A stretch of 9,497 nt of DNA from UBA1151 sp963579925 (GTDB taxonomy: Bacteria; Chloroflexota; Dehalococcoidia; Lucifugimonadales; Lucifugimonadaceae), in NCBI GenBank assembly GCA_963579925.1, contig CAUZJA010000103.1, positions 1 to 9,497 of the forward strand, read 5' to 3'. Below the pieces are notes generated by a model. That model was not told the origin of the DNA and did no database searches. It saw nothing but the letters and a program-made list of their open reading frames with translations. This document shows, in pieces, positions 1 through 5,567 of this stretch (its first letter is position 1; each line of letters begins with the position of its first letter). A program made the translations under genes and the position numbers.

Positions 1-845
1 CAGACGGCTTCGACTCACTCTGGATCTCTCACGGAATGGCGATCGATTCACTTCTGCTGGTTGCGCTCGCCGGTGAGCAGACCTCCAAGATAGAACTCAT
101 CACAGGTGTAATCCCCGTCTACTCAAGATCACCGTTGCTCATGGCGCAGCAAGCCCTCACCGCCAACGAGGCAGCAGACGGCCGGCTGAGCCTCGGGCTT
201 GGCGTCGCACACCCGGAATCGACCGCTACCCTGTGGAACGGAACCTACGACCGCCCCGCAAAGTACATGCGGGAGTATCTCGGTGCCCTCACACCGTTAC
301 TGGAAGAGCGAGCCGTAGATTTTTCGGGTGAAATGATCATCACCTCAGCTTCCATGGGCTTCAAGAGCGCTCCAACCCCCCCCGTACTCATCGCAGCAAT
401 GGCGCCGCACATGCTCAAGCTAGCTGGTGAGCAGACAGACGGCACCATTCTGTGGATGTGCGGCAAAAAGACCGTTGAGACCCACATCGCGCCTCGTATC
501 AACAAGGCAGCGGAAGCCGCCAGCCGCCCGACCCCGCGGATATGCGTCGCACTGCCGATCTGCGTCACAGACGAGCCAGAAGCAGCGCGCGAATCAGTTG
601 CTGCGACGCTCGGTGGATACGGCCGACTCGTCAACTACCGCGCGGCGCTGGACATCGAAGGCGCGGCTGGCCCAGAAGACGTCGCAATAGTTGGCAATGA
701 AGATGAAGTTGAGGAGCAGTTGCGAGCGTTTGCAGCAGCCGGTGCCACTGATTTCTTCGCATCGTTCACAACTACACGCCGTGGAGACACAGAATCACCG
801 CTCAGGACGCGCTCTTTATTGAAGCGTCTGGTGGGACAGATCTAG
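1..845 (+). CDS. LLM class F420-dependent oxidoreductase, 5'-truncated by window edge
   Basis: This is the C-terminal part of a luciferase-like monooxygenase (bacterial luciferase family, TIM barrel), a group that uses F420 or FMN to oxidise or reduce small organic substrates in the cytoplasm. The reading frame is open from base 3, where it encodes DGFDSLWISHGM, a typical early strand of the family, so the Met at 36 is internal and the true start lies upstream of the window. Family signatures are the VIPVYSRSPLLMAQQALT stretch, GRLSLGLGVAHP, and a C-terminal segment with GPEDVAIVGNEDEVEEQL followed by FAAAGATDFFA. The gene ends at TAG 843-845 and overlaps the end of a convergent small gene by four bases. 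The substrate cannot be inferred. The family call is firm; the choice between F420 and FMN is inference. Confidence 0.9.
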   Translation, partial: DGFDSLWISHGMAIDSLLLVALAGEQTSKIELITGVIPVYSRSPLLMAQQALTANEAADGRLSLGLGVAHPESTATLWNGTYDRPAKYMREYLGALTPLLEERAVDFSGEMIITSASMGFKSAPTPPVLIAAMAPHMLKLAGEQTDGTILWMCGKKTVETHIAPRINKAAEAASRPTPRICVALPICVTDEPEAARESVAATLGGYGRLVNYRAALDIEGAAGPEDVAIVGNEDEVEEQLRAFAAAGATDFFASFTTTRRGDTESPLRTRSLLKRLVGQI

Positions 846-970
846 CTCAATCGAAGCAGCGAGATCGTGACTACGGAGAGCACGCCAGCTCCCAGAACCA
901 CAACCAGGCCAGTCATCAGGAACAGCAGCCTTGGTTCTATGGCTGGCTCTTCCTGTTTCACATAGCGCAT
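842..970 (-). CDS. small single-span membrane protein (42 aa), unrecognised
   Basis: A short reading frame begins at ATG 970-968 and ends at TAG 844-842. The protein has a hydrophilic, charged N-terminus (MRYVKQEEPAIEPR) and then one strongly hydrophobic segment of about 25 residues (LLFLMTGLVVVLGAGVLSVV and onwards), closing with LLRLS. This is the layout of a single-pass membrane protein. A GGAG Shine-Dalgarno-like sequence at 983-980 sits nine bases before the ATG. The frame stays open further upstream to a TAA, but without another ATG, GTG or TTG start. It converges with the oxidoreductase gene and overlaps its last codon. I recognise no family. A competing frame on the same strand (998-816) has no membrane segment and no domain-like sequence. 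Confidence 0.5.
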   Translation of the reverse strand: MRYVKQEEPAIEPRLLFLMTGLVVVLGAGVLSVVTISLLRLS

Positions 971-1060
971 TGGCGTCGGCTCCGGCTGTAGAACCCATGA
1001 CAGAGCATGGGCGATTGGTTCATCAGTTGGTCTCTCTCTGAACTCAAGTTAAGTTTTCCC

Positions 1061-1123
1061 AGTTCGCGCGAATTAGGTAAGTCCACCTAAAGCACGTGCT
1101 GGAAACTCCGCGATGCGCGAACT
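1061..1123. promoter_or_regulatory. nested inverted repeats in the intergenic region (possible operator)
   Basis: The gene-free stretch 971-1208 lies between two divergently oriented genes. It holds a perfect 9-bp inverted repeat, AGTTCGCGC at 1061-1069 and GCGCGAACT at 1115-1123. Between the arms, close to their midpoint, is a perfect 10-bp palindrome AGCACGTGCT at 1091-1100. Dyads of this kind are typical of dimeric regulator sites, and the position would allow control of the 1209 gene, the small 970 gene, or both. No confident -35/-10 pair is visible. Regulatory function is inference. Confidence 0.3.
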
Positions 1124-1208
1124 CTTCATATTGGCGTTACTGGCCCAACCAAACCGTTAGACTTGGCGCTGCAGATTTCTTCGCGATCAATCAGCCCAAT
1201 CAATAAGA

Positions 1209-2369
1209 ATGTTCAGGGAGCTCGATTTGTCGACACATGACAGGGTGCCAGAGGTCTACGCCAAGCTTGGCGTCAAGCCAATCATCAACGCGCAGAGTTG
1301 GATCACCATGCTGGGCGGCAGCCTCATGCGGCCAGAAGTGCTTCGCGCAATGGATGAAGCTGCAACGGCGTTCGTGGACCTGGCAGATCTGACTCGGGCA
1401 GGGGGACAGGTCGTGGCCCGCGCGACTGGCGCCGAAGCTGGCCTCGTTGTTGCGGGCGCATCAGCTGGCAACGTCCTGATGGCCGCAGCGGCACTGACTG
1501 GGACCGACCGCGCGAAAGTGGATCAGCTCCCGGACACCACTGGCATGACTAGCGAAATTCTCATGTTCAAGGGCGGTCGTAACTCATACGACAAGTCGTT
1601 CATCACCACCGGTGCAACGATAGTGGAGTTCGGCTCCATGGGCGGCGCACAGGCCTACCACCTGGAAGCTGCGATCAACGAGAACACAGCCGCGCTAGCG
1701 TGGGTCGTCGCACCATTTCAGAACTACCCATTCCCGCTAGAACAAGGGATCGAGATTGCGCACGCCCACAACATTCCTGTAATCGTTGATGCCGCCGCCG
1801 AAGTCCCTCCTGCGGATAACCTGACCCGGTTCATCAAGATGGGTGCCGATCTGGTCACGTACTCGGGTGGAAAGGGAATTGGAGGCCCCCAGAATGCCGG
1901 TCTCCTCGCCGGGAAGAAAGAGCTGATCGACGCAGCATTCCTCCATATGTTCAACCTGGGTAGCGGCACCGTCGGCATCGGCCGCCCATCAAAGGTCACT
2001 AAGGAGACGCTGGTCGGCATGACCACAGCGCTAGAGTTGTTCGTTGAATCCGACCACGAAGCCACGTGGGCCGGATGGCGAGATCAGGCGAATCACATAG
2101 TCGGCCGACTCAAGAACATCCCAGGACTCCACGTCGTGCTCGAAGACGGTGACATCAACCGCCAGGGTCCGCAAGCCGTCATCTACCAGGAGGACGACTG
2201 GCGCGGACCATCGTTCGAGGACGTCCGCCAGCAACTCACGGACGGAGACCCAAGCATCCGCGTAGGCGGCGGAGGCTACAAAGGCGAAATCAACGTCGTG
2301 ATGGTCAACGTCCAACCCGGCGAAGAAGTAATCATTGCTGATCGGTTGGAAGACATCCTGCGGGGGTAG
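1209..2369 (+). CDS. SelA-like PLP-dependent enzyme (aminotransferase class V fold)
   Basis: This 386-residue protein belongs to the PLP-dependent group that contains selenocysteine synthase SelA and the D-glucosaminate-6-phosphate ammonia-lyase DgaE. The probable Schiff-base lysine is K222 in TYSGGKGIGGPQNAG, the family's active-site motif. D194 in IPVIVDAAAEVPP is the expected aspartate that contacts the pyridine nitrogen. An early glycine-rich stretch (GAEAGLVVAGASAGN, about 74-88) would cup the cofactor phosphate. The small C-terminal domain ends with RVGGGGYKGEINVVMVNV. It is too short for true SelA and lacks the N-terminal tRNA(Sec)-binding domain, so a role in amino-sugar or hydroxy-amino-acid ammonia-lyase or racemase chemistry is more likely. 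The start at 1209 has only a weak ribosome site, but MFRELDLSTHDRVPEVYAKLGVKPIINA aligns with the usual beginning of the family. Its proximity to the selenoprotein gene is probably chance. Confidence 0.85.
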   Translation: MFRELDLSTHDRVPEVYAKLGVKPIINAQSWITMLGGSLMRPEVLRAMDEAATAFVDLADLTRAGGQVVARATGAEAGLVVAGASAGNVLMAAAALTGTDRAKVDQLPDTTGMTSEILMFKGGRNSYDKSFITTGATIVEFGSMGGAQAYHLEAAINENTAALAWVVAPFQNYPFPLEQGIEIAHAHNIPVIVDAAAEVPPADNLTRFIKMGADLVTYSGGKGIGGPQNAGLLAGKKELIDAAFLHMFNLGSGTVGIGRPSKVTKETLVGMTTALELFVESDHEATWAGWRDQANHIVGRLKNIPGLHVVLEDGDINRQGPQAVIYQEDDWRGPSFEDVRQQLTDGDPSIRVGGGGYKGEINVVMVNVQPGEEVIIADRLEDILRG

Positions 2370-2378
2370 TTTCAGGAG

Positions 2379-2786
2379 CTATCTGTAGATCTCGACTACG
2401 GTGTCGTCGTGGGTGAGAAGCAGCCAGACCGGCGGTGGAAACTCCCGAACTATCGCATATTCTGGTTTGGTGAACACAGCGTCGCCGTTCCTCACAACGA
2501 TATGACTAAGGATCGGGTCTGTCCTCGCTCGATTCTTAAAGTGAATCGTGACCGCCTTGGTATTAGGGCGCTGATTCCAGAATGAAATCTCGAGTCGTCG
2601 CCCATCCTTGAGCTCGATTACACGATCTCGGATACGCCCCGAACCAAGCAGATTCTCCTGAGTGGCCCACGAAGGCGCGCTTTCCAGCGATTCGGTAATT
2701 GGAGTTGGCACCGCATCTCCGCCACCGCGGGCGATCAAAACGATCATAAATCCAAGAGCAAACACACCAGTCAATTCCCGAATCAT
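2379..2786 (-). CDS. hypothetical protein with N-terminal membrane anchor or signal
   Basis: This 135-residue protein starts with a short polar segment and a hydrophobic helix (MIRELTGVFALGFMIVLIAR), which predicts export or anchoring in the cytoplasmic membrane with the rest outside. No cysteine lipobox is present. The remainder looks like a small beta-rich domain with alternating strands (RVIELKDGRRLEISFW, KAVTIHFKN, ILSHIVVRNGDAVF, VWLLLTHDDTVVEIYR). I do not recognise a family. It converges with the PLP enzyme, leaving nine bases between the stop codons and no visible terminator. The ATG at 2786 has no strong Shine-Dalgarno sequence. Codon use and composition look like real coding sequence, but function is unknown. 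Confidence 0.6.
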   Translation of the reverse strand: MIRELTGVFALGFMIVLIARGGGDAVPTPITESLESAPSWATQENLLGSGRIRDRVIELKDGRRLEISFWNQRPNTKAVTIHFKNRARTDPILSHIVVRNGDAVFTKPEYAIVREFPPPVWLLLTHDDTVVEIYR

Positions 2787-2842
2787 GCGATGAATACTAC
2801 TGATTGCTGCGCATAGCCAAATTGATGTTCAAGTGTGTGACG

Positions 2843-2867
2843 GTAGGGGCCGGTTTGAAACCTGCCC
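2843..2867 (+). repeat. REP-like palindrome, copy 1 (degenerate)
   Basis: This is a GTAGGGGCnGG..TTTGAAACC..TGCCC element with one mismatch in the left arm (CCGG where the other copies have CAGG). It lies beyond the 3' end of the transposase gene. Together with copy 2 it brackets about 90 bases that carry a further inverted pair, CCCAGCAA at 2920-2927 and TTGCTGGG at 2948-2955, an arrangement like a BIME of paired REPs. Confidence 0.75.
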
Positions 2868-2959
2868 GCAACGCGACATCAACCGGCACAGCTACGAACC
2901 GCAACATGATCCGATGTGCCCCAGCAACACTCAGTTTGATGCGCCGTTTGCTGGGATCC

Positions 2960-2986
2960 GGGGCAGGTTTCAAACCTGCCCCTACC
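2960..2986 (-). repeat. REP-like palindrome, copy 2 (inverted), supplies the transposase stop codon
   Basis: This is a perfect palindrome around an unpaired C, with core GGCAGGTTTCAAACCTGCC and four G/C bases outside, followed by CTAC. Its orientation is opposite to copies 1 and 3. The TAG stop of the tyrosine transposase (2984-2982) is formed by the conserved TAGGGG edge of this repeat. Confidence 0.85.
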
Positions 2987-3482
2987 ATTCGTGGTGACCT
3001 GATCGCTGTTTCAGTTGTGCGACTAAGGAATTATTGTGAATGTACCCTCTGACAGCATTCAATTCACGCTCGTTCCGTATTACGCGTTCATAGTAGTTCC
3101 GTTGCCAGACAGGAGAACGCACTCCGCGTGCATCGTTGATTTTCCGGGAGCTAAAAGTCTTGAACCCACGCACGATTTCAGGCAACCCATGACGCCTCAT
3201 CGCGGTAGGGGCAGGTTTGAAACCTGCCCCATCGTCCTTCAGGACGATAATGCAGTGGACGTGATCAGACATCACAACAAACTCATCACATTCAACGTTC
3301 GAATAATGAGTCGGGAGATCACTCCAAACTGACTGCACCACGGCACCTGCGGAAGTCAGGCACCCGTCTTCCGGAGATACGAGTGCAATATCAGAGTTCT
3401 TCACGCGAATCGTTACGTAGTACGCTCCCGGCGTTGAGTAGTCGTAGGCCGCAATACGGATGATTTTTCGGGAATGATTCAT
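2982..3482 (-). CDS. REP-associated tyrosine transposase (RAYT, Y1_Tnp/IS200-like HUH family)
   Basis: This is a 166-residue single-strand DNA transposase of the Y1 HUH endonuclease class. RAYTs cleave single-stranded REP palindromes and are thought to spread them. The N-terminus (RIAAYDYSTPGAYYVTIRVKN) is the family's first strand. H74-V75-H76 in VMSDHVHCIIVL is the metal-binding HUH pair. The C-terminal helix WQRNYYERVIRNERELNAVR leads to YIHNN, where Y147 is the probable nucleophile and N151, four residues on, takes the place of the third metal ligand. Length equals the usual RAYT length and the frame is unbroken, so the gene may be active. Residues 84-93 (DGAGFKPAPT) are encoded by a copy of the local REP palindrome, and the stop codon lies in another copy. 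The ATG at 3482 has no clear Shine-Dalgarno sequence. Confidence 0.9.
   Translation of the reverse strand: MNHSRKIIRIAAYDYSTPGAYYVTIRVKNSDIALVSPEDGCLTSAGAVVQSVWSDLPTHYSNVECDEFVVMSDHVHCIIVLKDDGAGFKPAPTAMRRHGLPEIVRGFKTFSSRKINDARGVRSPVWQRNYYERVIRNERELNAVRGYIHNNSLVAQLKQRSGHHEW
3205..3230 (+). repeat. REP-like palindrome, copy 3, inside the transposase reading frame
   Basis: This copy reads GTAGGGGCAGG then TTTGAAACCTGCCCC and has perfect arms around a central G. It lies wholly inside the transposase gene and is translated on the minus strand as GAGFKPAPT (about residues 85-93), so it contributes an in-frame peptide between the HUH motif and the tyrosine helix. Confidence 0.85.
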
Positions 3483-3583
3483 AATGTGTTCGATGCAATG
3501 AGAATACTGGTGGGCATCCGAAGGCCAAACCCCTGAATGTCATCAATCTTCACCTTGAATCCAAATCTGCAATCTCCGCATCC

Positions 3584-3614
3584 AACGAGCAACGCTCGTT
3601 ACGCTCGCAATGAC
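3584..3614. repeat. short inverted repeat of dispersed-repeat type
   Basis: AACGAGC at 3584-3590 and GCTCGTT at 3594-3600 form a 7-bp hairpin with a three-base loop, followed by ACGCTCGCAATGAC. The reverse strand reads GTCATTGCGAGCGTAACG and onwards, which resembles a dispersed intergenic repeat I know from several bacterial groups. It lies in the 205-bp region between the divergent transposase and selenoprotein genes. The rest of that region shows no clear promoter. Confidence 0.5.
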
Positions 3615-3687
3615 TGGCGGTGGCACACCAGGGTGGCGTACGGTCTGTCTGCGATATGGCTGGAATGATGTATCTACTGAGGAACAC

Positions 3688-4158
3688 GTGACTCAATTTT
3701 TGATGCCGGGAGACAAATTCCCGAACCTAACTCTGAAAACCGTCGATGGCGGCGAAATAGTGCTGCCCGACGATTGCGCCGGTGACTGGGCATACATCAT
3801 GGTCTACCGAGGCCACTGGTGACCGTACTGTAATCGGCAGTTAGCCGATGCACAGGCCAACATCGAGGCACTTACCGAGACGGGCATCAAGGTCTACGGC
3901 GCCAGCTCAGACAATGCTGAAGGCGCGCAGGGCTCCATAGATGAAGGCATCACATTCCCAATTGGCTACGGCATGGACGTAGATGACGCACAGACGCTAG
4001 GCGCATGGACCGGCGCACGCCAGGGGATGACCATCCTCCAGCCAACGGAGTTTGTGCTAAATCCCGCTGGCGAAGTGATGGCATCCCTCTACGCCACAAC
4101 CCAACTTGGCCGAATGAGCCCCGAAGCAATCCTGCAGTTCGTAAAAGCCCGAAAGTAG
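3688..4158 (+). CDS. peroxiredoxin-like (AhpC/TSA, thioredoxin-fold) selenoprotein with in-frame UGA-Sec
   Basis: This is a 156-residue thioredoxin-fold protein, probably a thiol- or selenol-dependent peroxidase or reductase of the cytoplasm. The start is GTG 3688 with TGAGGA at 3678-3683; it gives MTQFLMPGDKFPNLTLKTVDGG, the classic opening of redoxin domains. The frame meets TGA at 3820-3822 and continues without a shift. Read through, the junction is VYRGHW-U-PYCNRQL, so Sec45 occupies the position where homologues have Cys in HWCPYC, with C48 as resolving partner (UxxC). The rest is complete: KVYGASSDN, GITFPIGYGMD, and a TILQPTEFVLNPAGEV strand before the last helix. Immediately after the TGA lies a SECIS-like hairpin. 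A standard gene finder would report a 3' fragment starting at 3973 and a 5' fragment ending at 3822. The alternative is a Cys-to-stop pseudogene, which I think less likely because both halves are undamaged. Confidence 0.85.
3820..3855 (+). promoter_or_regulatory. UGA selenocysteine codon with bacterial SECIS-like hairpin
   Basis: Downstream of TGA 3820-3822 the transcript can fold into a hairpin. The upper stem ATCGGC (3833-3838) pairs perfectly with GCCGAT (3844-3849) around the loop AGTTA. A lower stem CTGT (3828-3831) pairs with ACAG (3852-3855) across a 1x2 internal loop. The apical loop has G in its second position followed by U, and 17 bases separate the UGA from that G. Bacterial SECIS elements bound by SelB are known to have a short stem-loop at about this distance, with a G early in the apical loop. 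Folding was done by eye. Confidence 0.65.
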
Positions 4159-4165
4159 CCTCTTA

Positions 4166-4195
4166 TCCTCTCTCCCTTAGGAGGGAGGATTCTTG
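4166..4195 (+). terminator. hairpin with short T-rich tail after the selenoprotein gene
   Basis: TCCTCTCTCC (4166-4175) pairs with GGAGGGAGGA (4180-4189) through ten base pairs including one G-U wobble, with loop CTTA, and TTCTT follows. It starts eight bases after the selenoprotein stop and could be its intrinsic terminator, although the T tract is weak. The sequence also resembles dispersed CTCTCTCCC repeats; a second imperfect hairpin-like stretch (CTTCTTCCCCCGGGAGAAGG) follows at about 4199-4218. Confidence 0.4.
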
Positions 4196-4287
4196 TCCCT
4201 TCTTCCCCCGGGAGAAGGTTAGGATGAGGGAGCTGTTCCGCCGTCCTGCGGCAAGTTCCAGCTCCGCTGGTTCGTGTGGCAGGCACA

Positions 4288-5127
4288 TCATCGCACCCAC
4301 TGCGTCTTATGCTCCCAGCCCAGCAACTCCTTCGCTTTGGAGTTGTCGATCGCTGACGCAAACCCCGTGAGCCGCTTCCTGATCGGCACGCCCGGATAGA
4401 CGGCGTCCACCGCCTCCTGTGTGCCGATGTTCAGCGTCGTCTCATCACCGTTGATGAAGAACGGCTCGTGGCCGGTCCAGTCTTTTTCTATCGCCAATCG
4501 ACAGGCGCTCGCCGCATCACTACGGTCCGTCCATCCCCAGAAACCCTGCGCCCGATTGCCGTGTGGATCGGTGTTTGGCATCGACTGCTGTTGCCGCTGC
4601 GTCTCCTCGTCCATCAGCGCGTGGAATCGCATGCTCGCGATCTGCATATCGCGCCGCCGGCAGAACGCATCGGCCATACCCTCGCCCAGCCACTTGCTTT
4701 GCGCGTATCCATCCTGCGCCCGAGTGGGCAGCTCCTCATCGATAGGCAGATACGCAGGCGGCTCCATCTCCGCGGGAGAGAACCCTGCACCCACAGCGTT
4801 GATCGACGATGCCATCACCAGCTTCGTGATGCCGTGAATCTCCGCCGCCTCGAGCACGTTCCAGTTGGACATCATGTTGACGCGAAAGACCTCCGCCTCC
4901 GGATCCTTCACCGGCGATGGGATCGCCGCCATGTGAATGATCGCGTCAGCGCCCTTGGTGATTGATATCACCGCGCCAAGATCGGTCGCGTTCACACGCA
5001 TGAACCGAGCCCCCTGGTCTGGCCCCTCCGTGGTGTCAGCGTTGGTGACCTCGTGGCCGTGAGTGACGAGCTCCGGAATGATGTTCTGGCCAGCTCGGCC
5101 TGATCCACCGGTGATAACTACTTTCAT
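4288..5127 (-). CDS. NAD(P)-dependent epimerase/dehydratase (extended SDR)
   Basis: This 279-residue Rossmann-fold protein is of the extended short-chain dehydrogenase/reductase family. The N-terminal MKVVITGGSGRAGQNI carries the GxxGxxG nucleotide-binding motif (G7, G10, G13). Further motifs are ADAIIHMAAIPSP (about 60-72), SSINAVGAG with the probable catalytic Ser107 or Ser108, and YAQSK with Y141 and K145. Such enzymes act on nucleotide sugars or similar substrates in the cytoplasm; the C-terminal half, which would set the substrate, is not diagnostic to me. A good Shine-Dalgarno sequence (CTGAGGAA, 5140-5133) precedes the ATG by five to seven bases. The gene is divergent from the DUF1232 gene, with only 54 bases between the start codons, so both promoters must share that space or overlap the coding regions. 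Confidence 0.9.
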   Translation of the reverse strand: MKVVITGGSGRAGQNIIPELVTHGHEVTNADTTEGPDQGARFMRVNATDLGAVISITKGADAIIHMAAIPSPVKDPEAEVFRVNMMSNWNVLEAAEIHGITKLVMASSINAVGAGFSPAEMEPPAYLPIDEELPTRAQDGYAQSKWLGEGMADAFCRRRDMQIASMRFHALMDEETQRQQQSMPNTDPHGNRAQGFWGWTDRSDAASACRLAIEKDWTGHEPFFINGDETTLNIGTQEAVDAVYPGVPIRKRLTGFASAIDNSKAKELLGWEHKTQWVR

Positions 5128-5181
5128 GAACGTTCCTCAGTCTGGGATTGCAATGAGATATGAGCGGGCGACAATAAGTGA

Positions 5182-5544
5182 ATGTGGATTGTAATCGCCA
5201 TAGTGCTCATCGCCGTCGCATTGCTATTAATCCCTGCGATGTACTTTGGCGCAAAAGTCCTCCAGAAACGCGAGCCATACGCTACCGTTCTGAAGCTCAG
5301 GACTCGACAAAAACTGCGATTCTTCAGGCTCGCCTTGAGCGACTCCCGAGTCCCGCGCCGAGTAAAGCTCATCCCGCTTTTCCTCGTGCTCTACCTGCTC
5401 ATGCCCATCGACATAATCCCAGACTTCATCCCTGTACTGGGTTATCTCGATGACGTAGCACTAATCGCAGCAGCACTGGCACTCATGATCAAGCTGATGC
5501 CTCGCGATGTTGTGATGGATCTGATTCAAGAGGCTGCTTCTTAG
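5182..5544 (+). CDS. DUF1232 (YkvA-like) small membrane protein
   Basis: This 120-residue protein begins with a hydrophobic helix (MWIVIAIVLIAVALLLIPAM) and a basic cytoplasmic-type segment. It then has the DUF1232 core, about residues 58-100: RVKLIPLFLVLYLLMPIDIIPDF followed by IPVLGYLDDVALIAAAL. The PxDxIPDxIPxxGxxDD pattern is the family signature. The biochemical role of the family is not established. A TGA lies directly before the ATG, so the start at 5182 is fixed on the 5' side, and there is no strong Shine-Dalgarno sequence. TTGCAA (5148-5153) and GACAAT (5170-5175) could be a promoter that places the transcript start almost on the ATG, which would make the mRNA nearly leaderless; this is tentative. 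Confidence 0.85.
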   Translation: MWIVIAIVLIAVALLLIPAMYFGAKVLQKREPYATVLKLRTRQKLRFFRLALSDSRVPRRVKLIPLFLVLYLLMPIDIIPDFIPVLGYLDDVALIAAALALMIKLMPRDVVMDLIQEAAS

Positions 5545-5545
5545 G

Positions 5546-5567
5546 CAAAAAGTAGCTCCGCTACCTA
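5546..5567 (-). terminator. intrinsic terminator of the RraA-family gene
   Basis: On the minus strand GTAGC-GGA-GCTAC, extended by a G-U and an A-T pair, is followed directly by a run of T and GCC. The stem overlaps the TAG stop of the RraA-family gene. On the plus strand the same hairpin has A residues before it and no T run after it, so it works in the minus direction only. Confidence 0.6.

Noticed and set aside
816..998. 60-residue minus-strand frame at the end of the oxidoreductase gene
   Set aside because: It has no domain-like pattern. The overlapping frame at 970-842 has a Shine-Dalgarno sequence and a membrane span and is the better candidate.
1209..2369. True selenocysteine synthase SelA supporting the selenoprotein nearby
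   Set aside because: It is shorter than SelA and lacks the N-terminal tRNA-binding domain. It belongs to the wider SelA-like PLP group.
2797..3052. Short frames on both strands containing GAGLKPAP or GAGFKPAP
   Set aside because: They are translations of the REP palindromes, which stay open on both strands. Nothing else in them looks like protein.
2843..3230. Three similar repeats as a CRISPR array
   Set aside because: The repeats are palindromic, occur in both orientations, have spacers of unequal and long length, and one lies in a coding sequence. They fit REP elements linked to the RAYT.
3610..3687. Upstream ATG at 3610 as start of the selenoprotein
   Set aside because: The extra 26 residues do not resemble the family and overlap a dispersed repeat, while GTG 3688 has a Shine-Dalgarno sequence and gives the standard redoxin N-terminus.
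3973..4158. Separate 61-residue gene
   Set aside because: It is the C-terminal part of the selenoprotein, which appears separate only because of the TGA.
4421..4965. Plus-strand frames opposite the SDR gene
   Set aside because: They are antisense shadows of a GC-rich coding sequence with clear SDR motifs on the minus strand.
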